From NCBI GenBank assembly GCA_963837355.1, contig CAWIMY010000002.1, positions 868,001 to 932,000 of the forward strand: a stretch of DNA of 64,000 bases. Reading direction: 5' to 3'. This DNA comes from Aureispira sp963837355. Lineage in GTDB: Bacteria > Bacteroidota > Bacteroidia > Chitinophagales > Saprospiraceae. Positions 8,817 through 17,467 of the stretch are shown here, piece after piece. The notes under the pieces are model-generated. The model was not told where the DNA came from. It saw only the letters and a list, made by a program, of their open reading frames with translations, and ran no database searches. A program made the position numbers and the translations under genes. Position 1 is the stretch's first letter; each line of letters begins with the position of its first letter.

Positions 8817-9904
8817 TTAGCGCTTAGGAGGCTTGTAGTAGATCAAGAACTGTTGTGGATCGGTTTCTTTGAGCATTTTTTGTAAGGTTTTCAGGTCAAT
8901 ACTGCGCGCGTCGGCAGTCGGTTCCACTTTTTTAAATTCGCGCCGCCAGTGCTCCACATAAGCACTAACCATTTTGAAACCTAACCAAGAACCACTGTTA
9001 CCTGGCAAATCTAATTGGGGCTTAAAAGGAGCCTTTCGTAATATATTTACTAATGCGCTTAGTTTCACTCTTGTACATCAATTCCTCCTTGCTCAAATAT
9101 TCATACAAGGTCAATTCTCCACGCCGCATATATTCCATCTGAAAACTAGAAAAACCAAATTTGAGGCTGTCGGCAACTGTGGGCAATAGAATATCGGAGA
9201 GATAAAAGGTTTTTCCATTGTACAACATCAAATCAATGAGGTGGGTACCGCCCGATTCTCCGTAGAGCATCATCAAATTTTGGGCGACGGCATCGGCCGC
9301 TTTAGGCACCAAATGCTCCCGCGTACAAGTCCTTTGGTCGTATTGGGGGAGTTTGAGGGCGTTGTAAGGGGGATAACCCTGCCCCAAAGCCATATCTAAC
9401 GGCAAGCCTACAAAACCCGATTCTAGTAGGGCAAAGCGATCGCCGTGGTAATCGGACAAATAAGCATAGGCTTTAGTAAGGGGCGGTTGCTCTGGAAAAT
9501 AATATTGGTAATGGGTAGCCAACTCCTGCAATTGTGTTTTGACTTCGGGCAGGCTGTCGAATACCTGTTGTATGGTGTCATAAGTATAACGGGTATCGGG
9601 ATGCTGCAAAAAGCCTTGTACGCGTTGCAAGCCTCTTGGGCTTGCAGAGGCCTGCAAAAAAGCTTGTAAATAACCCGTAGTAAATTCGGGATGCTGCTGC
9701 CCGCAACTGTTCTAAGCTAGCCGCTAATTGTGAGGTGTCCAGCTCAAAAAAGGCTCGATCAAAGCGAACCAAGTCGATCGAGGCGTTGATGCCTTCGGTG
9801 TTGGGGAGGTATTGTTTGTCCACAATAGTGGATTCACAAGAAGAAAAAAGCCCAGAAAGAAAGCTTAAGAGAAAAAAAGCATTCATTATTTTGGGTGTCT
9901 GCAT
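8817..9904 (-). pseudogene. gldB: GldB-like gliding motility lipoprotein, frame broken by two 1-base shifts
   Basis: Three overlapping minus-strand frames join into one GldB-like protein. The N-terminus (from 9904, or ATG 9886) has a hydrophobic segment and a lipobox-like LFSSC, then VRFDRAFFELDT. The frame then shifts at the CCC run 9700-9702; removing one base restores LRQQHPEFTTGY. The middle part (PDTRYTYDTIQQVF, YLSDYHGDRFALLESGF, YPPYN) runs on until a second shift at the CC at 9032-9033. Removing one base there restores ITKAPFKPQLDLPGNSG and the C-terminal GSWLGFKMVSAYVEHW. GldB is an essential lipoprotein of the gliding/T9SS machinery in Flavobacterium. Both changes look like one-base insertions, so either the gene is dead or the sequence has errors; I favour errors because all coding constraint outside the two points is intact. 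Confidence 0.8.
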
Positions 9905-10271
9905 ATTGTTTATGATTTTGTTTTACAAAATTTGTTAGAAGCAATTTTTTGAAGGATAGGCGTTGTTGAATACGGTGAAACAACGAGTCGTACAACAACG
10001 ATTAAGGCGCAGCAACTGTTTTTGCAGTAAAGGATCGTTTCTTTTTTTGCTTGTAGTTGCGTTGACCAACCTACTAATCGCTTCTTTCTTATAAATAATA
10101 TAAAAGCTTTGACAACAAGATGCCCAATAGACTGTTTTTATTCCGTCTACCTAGACTTTTGCAAATTTTTACCGTAAACTTACCGCAAAGCAAGTAAGTT
10201 CACCTTATTTAATCATTGTGAAATGGCTCCAGGGTAACCAAGGCGCTCATTTCCTTACAAAAAGAATTCTA
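9905..10271. other. Intergenic region between divergent gldB and porin-like genes
   Basis: These 367 bases separate two divergent genes. They contain no open frame with coding character. I see no exact TAnnTTTG element and no strong hairpin. Confidence 0.5.
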
Positions 10272-11144
10272 ATGTTAAGAACAATCACTCTTATAACGAT
10301 AATCCTAGCAAGTGTAGTATCTGCTAAGGCGCAAGGTCTCAAATTTGGCGTTCACGTCGATCCTTCCCTCTATTTTTTGACCAGCGACTATGCAAATGTA
10401 GACGGTGATGGCGCTAACTTTGGGGTAGCCCTTGGGGTAGAGGCCGCGTATGAATTTGACGGGACAGGCAACTATGCTTTGACTTTTGGGGCTGCTTTTA
10501 GCCTGAACAATGGGGGAACCTTATTGTACAAATACGGCGGTAATATTTTGCCCAACACAGAGTTTGACAACCGTAGTGCGTTTACCAACAACAGTGGAGA
10601 TATTCCCAGTTCTGCTTCAGGCATTCCTTTGCAAGCCTATACAAAAATTAACCACCGAGTAAATTATGTAGAAGTACCCATCGGATTGAAATTGAGAACC
10701 AACGAGCTAGGTGACAGCTATATGCGTGCTTTTTTCCATATTCCAGTAGTCAAATTTATGATTCCTGTTTCGGCTGGCGCCAAAATTTTTGCTCCTGATG
10801 CAAGTGCCGATGGCTATTTGGATGACAATACCAATGACCGCTACGCCATTTCTCAAGAAACAGAATCGGTGACAGAGCGCAAAGCTTGGGGCGACGTTAC
10901 TCCCATACAAGTAAGTTTAGGGGCAGGAGCAGGGGTCGAAATTTCCCCCAATTCGGATGGCGGCTTGCGTATTTATGCAGGCGTTTACTACCACCACGGT
11001 ATTATCGATATGACTAGTGGCTTTACAGGTAAGACGGTATTTTCCTCTCCCGAAAATACCAACTCGCCCATTAATGAAACACAAGAGCGTAACCCAAGAA
11101 ATACACAACATAACATTGGTCTTCGTTTAGGAGTTATTTTCTAA
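10272..11144 (+). CDS. Outer-membrane beta-barrel protein, unknown substrate
   Basis: The ATG at 10272 begins a signal peptide (MLRTITLITIILASVVSAKAQ); an upstream in-frame start at 10218 is less likely. The 290-residue precursor shows alternating hydrophobic/polar strands typical of a small OMP barrel: GLKFGVHVDPSLYF at the mature N-terminus, GVALGVEAAYEF and VNYVEVPIGLKLRT. It ends in the terminal strand NIGLRLGVIF with the C-terminal Phe recognised by the BAM machinery. The pattern fits the Bacteroidota 'porin family / outer membrane beta-barrel' group, whose substrates are mostly unknown. It stands alone, facing a convergent LRR gene. Confidence 0.8.
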   Translation: MLRTITLITIILASVVSAKAQGLKFGVHVDPSLYFLTSDYANVDGDGANFGVALGVEAAYEFDGTGNYALTFGAAFSLNNGGTLLYKYGGNILPNTEFDNRSAFTNNSGDIPSSASGIPLQAYTKINHRVNYVEVPIGLKLRTNELGDSYMRAFFHIPVVKFMIPVSAGAKIFAPDASADGYLDDNTNDRYAISQETESVTERKAWGDVTPIQVSLGAGAGVEISPNSDGGLRIYAGVYYHHGIIDMTSGFTGKTVFSSPENTNSPINETQERNPRNTQHNIGLRLGVIF

Positions 11145-11160
11145 GAAGAATTATTGTACA

Positions 11161-11206
11161 AGAGCAGCTGACTTTTCCGTTATAGAAGGGAGGAGCCAGC
11201 TGCTCT
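11161..11206. terminator. Possible bidirectional terminator between convergent genes
   Basis: AGAGCAGCTG (11161-11170) pairs with CAGCTGCTCT (11197-11206) around a 26-base loop that can itself pair partly. It lies between the ends of the barrel gene and the LRR-BRCT gene; there is no long T-run. Confidence 0.45.
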
Positions 11207-11222
11207 ATCTTATTGGAGACTC

Positions 11223-12428
11223 CTATAAAGTCCAAACATCTTGTTCAGAAAGGAAAATGAATGCCCGCTCGGCAACGGCTTCGTACTGCTCAGGATGATC
11301 GCCCAATACAATATGGGTAGTTGCTTTACCAATCTCATTGGTTACTTGCCATCCTCTTTGCGCCAGCTGCTCCAACTGCTTGCGCGCTGCAAAAGACACC
11401 AACCCCAAGATAGCAATAGAGCGCCCTGTAGGGCAGTTTTCCTTGGCTTGAGCCACTTGGGAGGCCAACAATTGCTGCCTCGCCAACTCCCGTACGACCG
11501 CTTCTTCTTGCTGTAACCCCGCAAACAATTGCAACAAACTCAATTCGGCAAAGGCCGCCGCGTCCTGTAATTCAAAGGCTAAAAATTGCTGTTGTTCTGG
11601 CTTGGAAGCTTGCAACAACCCCTCCTGCACCAAGGCTTCTAAAGGATACAAAGGGTCATTCGTAGAAGCGGCGACGCTCAAATATTCCAATAGAGGGAGT
11701 TGTTGTAGAATTTGGGTTAAGGCGGTGGGTTCCCAAGGGTTATTCTGAATATAGAGTCGTTTCAATTGGTGAATTTGGCCAAAACTTGGCGGCAGTACGG
11801 TCAACTGATTATTCGTCAAGTGCAAGACTTCTAAGGCTTGCCAAGTTTCCCAATTGTCGGGTAACTGCTGCAATTGATTGCCATCCAAATTGAGCTCCCG
11901 CACCTCATCAGGGGCGACCAAACCAGCGGGTAATTCCCCGAATTGATACCCACTCAAATCCAATAAATCAACGCGTGTATATTGCTTTCGAATAAGGTAA
12001 GGTAAGGCAAGCCGTTGCGCGGCTTCGGTGCCAAAACGAAATAAAAATGGCATTAGCTCTTGGTAGGTATCCTGAGGCAAAAAGAAGGAATGAATGGCTT
12101 GTGCCAACTCCTCGCAGGAAATGTGGCATTGCTGTAAAGCAGGGAGATGATCTTTAAAAATAGTAGCAATTGGCAATGGTATCCACTCCAATAAGGGGGG
12201 CAATCTAAGAACAGCAGGCGCGTACCGACGCAAAAGCGCTCTAGTTTCTCGCTCTGCCTGCACGGCTTGTTCCCACTCAAACCGAAAGGTCATCCAATAC
12301 AAAATGGTAGACAACCGCTCGTCCCAGCCATTGCCCTTCAGCAATTCTAACGCCAAGGCTACATTGCTCAAATCGGGATGATAGGCCAACGTTTTGAGTT
12401 GTCCAATGTCAGAGGGTGTGTAAGGCAT
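11223..12428 (-). CDS. LRR protein with BRCT-like C-terminal domain
   Basis: This 401-residue protein has no signal peptide, so it is probably cytoplasmic. Residues 1-155 are helical and unrecognised. About four leucine-rich repeats follow (about 155-245; e.g. LDLSGYQFGELPAGL, LNLDGNQLQQLPDNW, LHLTNNQLTVLPPSF, LYIQNNPWEP), then a helical stretch. A C-terminal segment (about 330-401) reads GRSIAILGLVSFAARKQLEQ ... GWQVTNEIGKATTHIVLGD ... ISEQDVW-like (here FLSEQDVWTL). That segment matches the BRCT pattern seen in NAD-dependent DNA ligases (Gly, Gly-Trp/Thr-Thr-His-hydrophobic-Val, SE-D-W). BRCT domains usually bind DNA or phosphoproteins, so a scaffolding role is possible. The BRCT call rests on pattern only. 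A good minus-strand promoter lies upstream. Confidence 0.75.
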   Translation of the reverse strand: MPYTPSDIGQLKTLAYHPDLSNVALALELLKGNGWDERLSTILYWMTFRFEWEQAVQAERETRALLRRYAPAVLRLPPLLEWIPLPIATIFKDHLPALQQCHISCEELAQAIHSFFLPQDTYQELMPFLFRFGTEAAQRLALPYLIRKQYTRVDLLDLSGYQFGELPAGLVAPDEVRELNLDGNQLQQLPDNWETWQALEVLHLTNNQLTVLPPSFGQIHQLKRLYIQNNPWEPTALTQILQQLPLLEYLSVAASTNDPLYPLEALVQEGLLQASKPEQQQFLAFELQDAAAFAELSLLQLFAGLQQEEAVVRELARQQLLASQVAQAKENCPTGRSIAILGLVSFAARKQLEQLAQRGWQVTNEIGKATTHIVLGDHPEQYEAVAERAFIFLSEQDVWTL

Positions 12429-12535
12429 ACCACTTAGAAAAAGATAAAACTATTCCCCTCAAAAGGAGTTTACAAGACAACACAGGGGAGAGTGGTTCTT
12501 GAATAGATGGAAGTGATGGTGTAGAGCGGTCTGTT

Positions 12536-12567
12536 CAAATGTAAACAAAACTCTAGAAATTGACAAA
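12536..12567 (-). promoter_or_regulatory. Promoter for the LRR-BRCT gene
   Basis: On the minus strand TTTG (12567-12564), a 20-base spacer and TACATTTG (12543-12536) match the Bacteroidota sigma pattern exactly. The leader to the start at 12428 would be about 100 bases. Confidence 0.65.
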
Positions 12568-12656
12568 ATAAACTGCCACGACTTATCTTCACCGTATTTT
12601 CCTAGTGTACCGTTCTTACCATCCTACTTTTTCCACGTTCTCGTAGAATTATTATC

Positions 12657-13907
12657 ATGAAAAATATTGTTGCCATTCGTCTCTTGTTACTCGCTAACTT
12701 TATTTCGGGTATTGCCCAAGGGATCAGCATGATTTCTATTCCTGCTTATTTTGCACAAAGTGGACAGTCTAAGTGGTTCAATATTGCTTATGTAATTATC
12801 ACGGTAGGGAGTTTGTTTTGGTCACTCTACGGCGGCACCCTGATTGATAAATATAACCGAAAGAACATTTTTTTGGCGCTGAATATTTTTAATGGGATCG
12901 CTATTGGAACCATTGCTTATTTGGAATACCACGGCATCGTTGCTACTAATCTATTAGCTGCGAGTGTGTTTGCACTGACCTTTTTGAATTATAACCTGCA
13001 TTATCCTTGTTTTTATGCCTTTATGCAAGAAATTAGCGAGCGGGAGCATTACAGTAAAATTGCCTCTTACATTGAGGTACAAAGCCAGTTGGCAACGGCC
13101 TTGTCAGGTGCCGCCGCCGCACTGTTGATTGGTGGTGGTCTCCAGACCCAATGGTTTAGTGTAGAGCTAGAGCCGTGGAGTTTGGCGCAGATATTTGCCT
13201 TGGATGCGATGACTTACTTTGTAGCGTTGGCGATTATTTTTAGCATTCGCTTTGTACCAATCTCTGAGCGGAATGAAGAAGTAGGCTCTGTTTTTAAACG
13301 GTTACAAGTGGGGTACCAGTATTTGAGCGACCGCCCTTATATCTTTCTATTTGGGATTGTGACCCATGCAGTTTTTGTAGTTACGCTTTTGCACGTCTTT
13401 AATTTAGCCCCTTTGTATGTCGCACAAGTTTTAGAAGCACCCTCGCAAGTATTTGCCCTCTCAGAAGTCTTTTATGCCTTGGGAGCCATTACGGCTGGTG
13501 TCGCTATTCACAAGATTTTTGGGGCAATGACCTTTGTTAAGGCCATTATCATTCTAATGGGGATTACTATTTTAGAAATGGTGGGCTTGATTACGATGCG
13601 TTCCGTTTGGGTATTCTATGGTATTTCGCTTTTGTTGGGATTGACCAACGCTGGGATTCGTGTTATTCGCGTGTCTTATTTGTTTGAGGTGTTGCCCAAC
13701 CAAGTAATGGGGCGCGCTAATAGCATCTTTTTTCTGACCAATGTTATTGCCCGTATTTTCTTTCTCAGCCTCTTTAGTTTGGCTTTTTTCCACGAGTCAG
13801 GGCAGGTAATCTACGCCTTTTTAGTGTTGAGCTTGTTTATTTTTGTGGGCATGGCGATTTTGATAATTTTTTATCAGCGCATTGTCCAAGTCCGACAGAA
13901 AGCATAA
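12657..13907 (+). CDS. MFS transporter (MFS_3/enterobactin-exporter-like)
   Basis: This 416-residue protein has 11-12 hydrophobic segments in the major facilitator pattern. The loop between helices 2 and 3 reads GGTLIDKYNRKN, the usual G-x-L-x-D-x-x-x-R-(K/R) signature. Helix 1 begins IRLLLLANFISGIAQGISM. The closest recognisable group is the MFS_3/EntS-like exporters, which move small molecules out of the cell; the substrate cannot be read from sequence. The ATG at 12657 lies three codons before the first hydrophobic helix and is a natural start. A 15-bp stem terminator overlaps the stop codon and serves the convergent LRR gene as well. It is probably monocistronic. Confidence 0.88.
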   Translation: MKNIVAIRLLLLANFISGIAQGISMISIPAYFAQSGQSKWFNIAYVIITVGSLFWSLYGGTLIDKYNRKNIFLALNIFNGIAIGTIAYLEYHGIVATNLLAASVFALTFLNYNLHYPCFYAFMQEISEREHYSKIASYIEVQSQLATALSGAAAALLIGGGLQTQWFSVELEPWSLAQIFALDAMTYFVALAIIFSIRFVPISERNEEVGSVFKRLQVGYQYLSDRPYIFLFGIVTHAVFVVTLLHVFNLAPLYVAQVLEAPSQVFALSEVFYALGAITAGVAIHKIFGAMTFVKAIIILMGITILEMVGLITMRSVWVFYGISLLLGLTNAGIRVIRVSYLFEVLPNQVMGRANSIFFLTNVIARIFFLSLFSLAFFHESGQVIYAFLVLSLFIFVGMAILIIFYQRIVQVRQKA

Positions 13908-13944
13908 CACAGTAGGGAGGTATATGCTGCCTCCCTACTGTGTT
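13906..13944. terminator. Bidirectional terminator between MFS and LRR/coiled-coil genes
   Basis: A perfect 15-bp stem, AACACAGTAGGGAGG (13906-13920) / CCTCCCTACTGTGTT (13930-13944), has a 9-base loop between two convergent genes; it starts in the MFS stop codon. Confidence 0.8.
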
Positions 13945-13949
13945 GTATA

Positions 13950-16460
13950 TTAAGGAGCGGCTTTGATCTCCTCAGCGCGCTTATCGGCTTTCTTTCCTGC
14001 CACTTTAGCGCGGTTAATGCGCTCCTCGGCCAATTCGATTCGTGCTTCCGCGATGCGGATACGCTCTTCGGCCAATTTTATTTTGAGCGCAGTAGCGGCT
14101 CTAGCGCGAGCATCCGCTAATTCTTTAGCAGCGGCTTCGGCCAACAGGCGAGCGAGGCGTTCCGCTTCTGTTTCTTCTGGATCGACTTCTTCTTCGATGG
14201 GTACTTTTTTACCTTTAGAGCGGGCTTTAGCGGCATCGGCTAAGCGCTGTGCTTCTTCGGCTCTGGCTCTAGCTTCTTTGGCCAGACGCTGGGCATCCTC
14301 GGCACGAGCAATGGCAGAGAGTTCTTTAGAAAGAGCGTCGGCAACGATTATTTTGGCGATTGCCTCGGCTTCTTCGGCGCTGGCGCTAGTTTCTTTGGCC
14401 TTGGCTTCCAATTCTTTTTTGCGGGCTTCGGCCTCTCTGGCGCGGGCTTCGGCTTGTTTCTCTTCTGGGGTTCCTTTGGCCTGGATGGCTGCTTGAGCGG
14501 CCTCATTGGCTTTTATTTCGGCTTCGATAGAAGCGAGCTCTGCTTCTTTGGCAATAGCGGCCAACTCCTTGGCACGGGCTTCGGCTTCCTTGGCTCTAGC
14601 GCGGGCTTCGGCAGCGACCACTGCAGAATACTTGGCGCGCTCATTGGCCTGTTCTGCTGTAATTTCTGCTTTTTCCGCTTTGGTTTGGGCGCGTTTGGCT
14701 TCGGCTACAGCCCGCAACATCCAATCTGCTTCGGAGACATAGATGGTGGCGTAATCAGGCCCTAAGCGTCGTATTTTCATGCGGTTACTTTTATTGTCTC
14801 CCAGCGGGTTGCGGGTAAGCTCTAGCTGTCGCAACGAGAAAAGCGGATGCGGCATTCCTTTTTCTTTATAAAAACAATCGGGCAATTTTTGCAGCTCGTT
14901 ATCCTTCAAAAACAAATAAGCCAAGTTTTCTAATTCACACAATTCATCAGGCAATTTACGCAAGTTGTTGTGGTCCAAACTCAATATAATGAGTTGATCC
15001 AAACTACCAATGGTACGTGGAATTTTGGTGATGTTGTTATGCGAGAGGTAAAGACGCTTGAGATTTTTGAGGTAATTTAAACTATCGGGCAAATCGTCGA
15101 TGAAGTTATTATTGGCTGCTAAGGTTTGCAAATTGCTCAAGCCAATAATGCAAGAATCGGGAATGCTGGTAATGAGGTTTTCTTGTAAGAAAAGGACTTC
15201 TAGTTTTTTCATACGCGCCAAGCAACTCGGAAAAGCTTTGAGTTGGTTGTGCTGCAAATAGCATTCGGTCAACAGTTTCAATTGGCTGATGGTATTGGGC
15301 ACTTCCGTTAGTTGGTTGTTGTCCAAGTCCAAAATCCGCAGCATTTTGAGTAAGCCAATCGAAGAGGGCAAGGTGGTTAAATTGTTTTCTGACAAGTGGA
15401 GTTCCTCCAATTGATTGAGTAAACCCATGCTTTCGGGAATATTGCTAATGACATTCTGACCCAAGTACAAATGCTTTAAGTTGACCAATTGAATGACGGG
15501 TTTGGGCACCGAGCGCAAGTTGTTGTTGGCGAGATTAAGGGTAGTCAGGGCGCGGTTGGAGCCAATGCTTTCTGGAATTTGCGACAACTGGTTGCTGCCT
15601 GCATGGAGCACTTTGAGCGCGCGTAATTGACCGATTTTTTCGGGTAGGAGATTGATTCTATTCTTATCAATATACAATTCTTTCAGGTTGCTAAAATTGA
15701 CGATGCCTTCGGGAATGTCTTCTATTTTATTAGCACTTAGAATAATCATTCGCAAAGCAGTTAATTGCTCAAAACTCGGTGGCAAAGCGCGAATATCATT
15801 GCTATCGGCTCTCAAAATTTCCAAACCTTTCCAGTTACCCATTTCGTTGGGTAGGGTTTTAATCTTGTTGTTTTGTAAGGTCAGCATCTGCAACCCTTTG
15901 AGGGCACCTAAATTATCATCCAGTACTTTGATCTGGTTATTCTCAATTCTCAATTCTTCCAAATAGACCAAGTTCTTTAGACTTTTGGGAAGCTCGGTGA
16001 GTTGATTGTGGCTCAATACCAAGACCCGCAAGTTGGGCAAACGGTCAAAAACATCGGGAAGTGTCTGTAGATCATTGTGGGACAAATCTAGATGCACCAA
16101 TTTTGGCAAATAACGGAGGCTGTCTAAGGTATAATACGACTTGCTTCTCTCCAGTTGGTCGACTTTGGTGCGGTAAGCTGCGACCTTTTTTTCGCGGTTG
16201 CTAATACGGCCACTGCCACTACGTACTTGATTGATGGTATCTTGTAAGCGCGAAAGCTGGTCGTCAATACTCAGCAAACGGTCGCCCATACCTCGCAATT
16301 TGAGCTTATAGACTTCGTCGGGCTTTTCGAGTGCCAAGCGGAGAGAGGTGAAGACGTATTTTCTGTTGAGGGCAACCTCTAATTCTTTGGCCTCCAAGAC
16401 TTGCGCTTGACTAATAAGGACATGGCACAAGCAATACAAGGCGATGAAAAGAATTCTCAT
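13950..16460 (-). CDS. Secreted LRR protein with long Ala/Glu/Arg coiled-coil tail
   Basis: The 836-residue product begins with a signal peptide (MRILFIALYCLCHVLISQAQ). After a charged 90-residue region, about 19 leucine-rich repeats of 23 residues run from about 110 to 560, with the consensus LxxLxLxxNxLxxLPxxIxxL (e.g. LVHLDLSHNDLQTLPDVFDR). From about 590 to the end there is an uninterrupted Ala/Glu/Arg/Lys-rich stretch of heptads (AEARAREAEARKKELEAKAK), which should be a long coiled coil. An acidic interruption, IEEEVDPEETEAE, lies near 745-757. There is no T9SS sorting tail, so it is probably periplasmic. The function is unknown; LRRs bind proteins and the coiled coil could oligomerise or span distance. 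Base composition of the tail is GC-richer because of Ala/Arg codons. Confidence 0.85.
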   Translation of the reverse strand: MRILFIALYCLCHVLISQAQVLEAKELEVALNRKYVFTSLRLALEKPDEVYKLKLRGMGDRLLSIDDQLSRLQDTINQVRSGSGRISNREKKVAAYRTKVDQLERSKSYYTLDSLRYLPKLVHLDLSHNDLQTLPDVFDRLPNLRVLVLSHNQLTELPKSLKNLVYLEELRIENNQIKVLDDNLGALKGLQMLTLQNNKIKTLPNEMGNWKGLEILRADSNDIRALPPSFEQLTALRMIILSANKIEDIPEGIVNFSNLKELYIDKNRINLLPEKIGQLRALKVLHAGSNQLSQIPESIGSNRALTTLNLANNNLRSVPKPVIQLVNLKHLYLGQNVISNIPESMGLLNQLEELHLSENNLTTLPSSIGLLKMLRILDLDNNQLTEVPNTISQLKLLTECYLQHNQLKAFPSCLARMKKLEVLFLQENLITSIPDSCIIGLSNLQTLAANNNFIDDLPDSLNYLKNLKRLYLSHNNITKIPRTIGSLDQLIILSLDHNNLRKLPDELCELENLAYLFLKDNELQKLPDCFYKEKGMPHPLFSLRQLELTRNPLGDNKSNRMKIRRLGPDYATIYVSEADWMLRAVAEAKRAQTKAEKAEITAEQANERAKYSAVVAAEARARAKEAEARAKELAAIAKEAELASIEAEIKANEAAQAAIQAKGTPEEKQAEARAREAEARKKELEAKAKETSASAEEAEAIAKIIVADALSKELSAIARAEDAQRLAKEARARAEEAQRLADAAKARSKGKKVPIEEEVDPEETEAERLARLLAEAAAKELADARARAATALKIKLAEERIRIAEARIELAEERINRAKVAGKKADKRAEEIKAAP

Positions 16461-16618
16461 GGTAGCAAACGTTTTTTGTCAGTAATTTGGAAATAGTCGC
16501 TAAATGAGGTGTTCCAGATGAGCTGGAAAACAACGTTTAGAACAGGGGAAAATGGACGGGCTGACTTACGGTCTAGCAATGTGCTGTCTCCGTAACGCCT
16601 TTGACCCTCTAAAATATC

Positions 16619-16812
16619 AAAAAAAAAGCGCTTAGAACAACAATGGCTTATAATATAGCAGTCTCCCCCTATTTTTTATAGCGGGTAGAACTAAGCGCAC
16701 TCTACTTTTTGGCAGCGATCCCACAACTCAAAGCCCTTCCAACTGTTAAGTGAATAGAGCCAGCGTCCAGTAATTGAGAGAAAGACGAAGGGCGGTAAGC
16801 CACAAAAAGTAG
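16619..16812 (-). ncRNA. Candidate structured small RNA ending in a terminator hairpin
   Basis: The 488-base gap between divergent genes contains nested inverted repeats. CTACTTTTTG (16702-16711) pairs with CAAAAAGTAG (16803-16812), and inside it GCCCTTC (16733-16739) pairs with GAAGGGC (16787-16793). Adjacent to it, GCGCTTAG (16628-16635) pairs with CTAAGCGC (16691-16698); read on the minus strand this second hairpin is followed by nine Ts. Together they look like a roughly 190-nt minus-strand RNA with a long hairpin and a terminator. I do not recognise it as tmRNA, RNase P or SRP RNA. 6S RNA has a similar size, but its ends pair with each other and these do not. No exact promoter was found upstream, which lowers confidence. 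The rest of the gap (16461-16618 and 16813-16948) shows no gene. Confidence 0.35.
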
Positions 16813-16948
16813 AAAAAAAATAGTATGTTGCAGCAGTATAAAGTGGCTCAATCAACTTCCCTTAATAGAAATACAACAGCCTTATGGCGCGCGAAAGTCG
16901 TGGCCTAGCCACCGCCGACAGCGGTGCCCTTGTGTTAGTACATTTGAT

Positions 16949-17452
16949 ATGAAACAAATTCTCCCTATACTTTGGATTGCCATCGGGTTGCTCCTTTTAT
17001 CGTTCATTGGTGTCAAGAATCATCCTAGCAAAGACAATCGGATGGTGATTGTCAAACACCGCCCTAGTTGGCACATTGAATTTTATTCGCCTATAGGTAA
17101 TTCTAAAAAGCTACTGGAGGAACTATCTTCTGAAGAGCAGCGCCAAGAACAGCTTTACCAACAATATGTCAAGCGCTCCGAGCCACACACCATTGATAAC
17201 AGCGCGTTGCTGTTTTTTCAAGTCGGTGTTTATTTGATCGTGCTCAACCTACTGAAACTAATTTTCTTTCGCCGAAAATACCGTTTTAAATTGGGGCGAT
17301 TTATTTCCCTCAATCTCTTGGGGTTTGCCGTGGCCTTGGGAATGTATCAAATTTATTGGAGCAAAGAAATGGCTTTGAGTATGGTGGTCGGCTTACAGGT
17401 TGTGCTCAATCTTTTATTAATTTTTCCACGCTTGCGCAAAAACGCCCGTTAG
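16949..17452 (+). CDS. Hypothetical membrane protein with three to four transmembrane helices
   Basis: This 167-residue protein is of unrecognised family. One hydrophobic helix lies at residues 4-21 (ILPILWIAIGLLLLSFIGV). A hydrophilic, Glu/Gln-rich segment of about 65 residues follows (22-88; KKLLEELSSEEQRQEQLYQQ), probably periplasmic or cytoplasmic helices. Three further hydrophobic segments lie at about 88-107, 117-135 and 143-160. It ends 15 bases before the DUF255 protein gene on the same strand, so co-transcription is likely; a functional link is not evident. Codon use resembles its neighbours, which supports it being a real gene. Confidence 0.7.
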   Translation: MKQILPILWIAIGLLLLSFIGVKNHPSKDNRMVIVKHRPSWHIEFYSPIGNSKKLLEELSSEEQRQEQLYQQYVKRSEPHTIDNSALLFFQVGVYLIVLNLLKLIFFRRKYRFKLGRFISLNLLGFAVALGMYQIYWSKEMALSMVVGLQVVLNLLLIFPRLRKNAR

Positions 17453-17467
17453 CGGTCTATTATAACT

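Noticed and set aside
8817..9904. Three separate small genes
   Set aside because: Joining them with two one-base corrections gives one continuous GldB-like protein, so they are fragments.
13963..14765. Long antisense frames opposite the coiled-coil tail
   Set aside because: They are caused by biased Ala/Glu/Arg codons in the sense gene; the translations are low-complexity Ser/Ala with no function.
16939..16946. TACATTTG, a perfect TAnnTTTG box just before the gene at 16949
   Set aside because: It ends three bases before the ATG, so transcription would start inside or after the start codon, and no TTG lies at the -33 distance.
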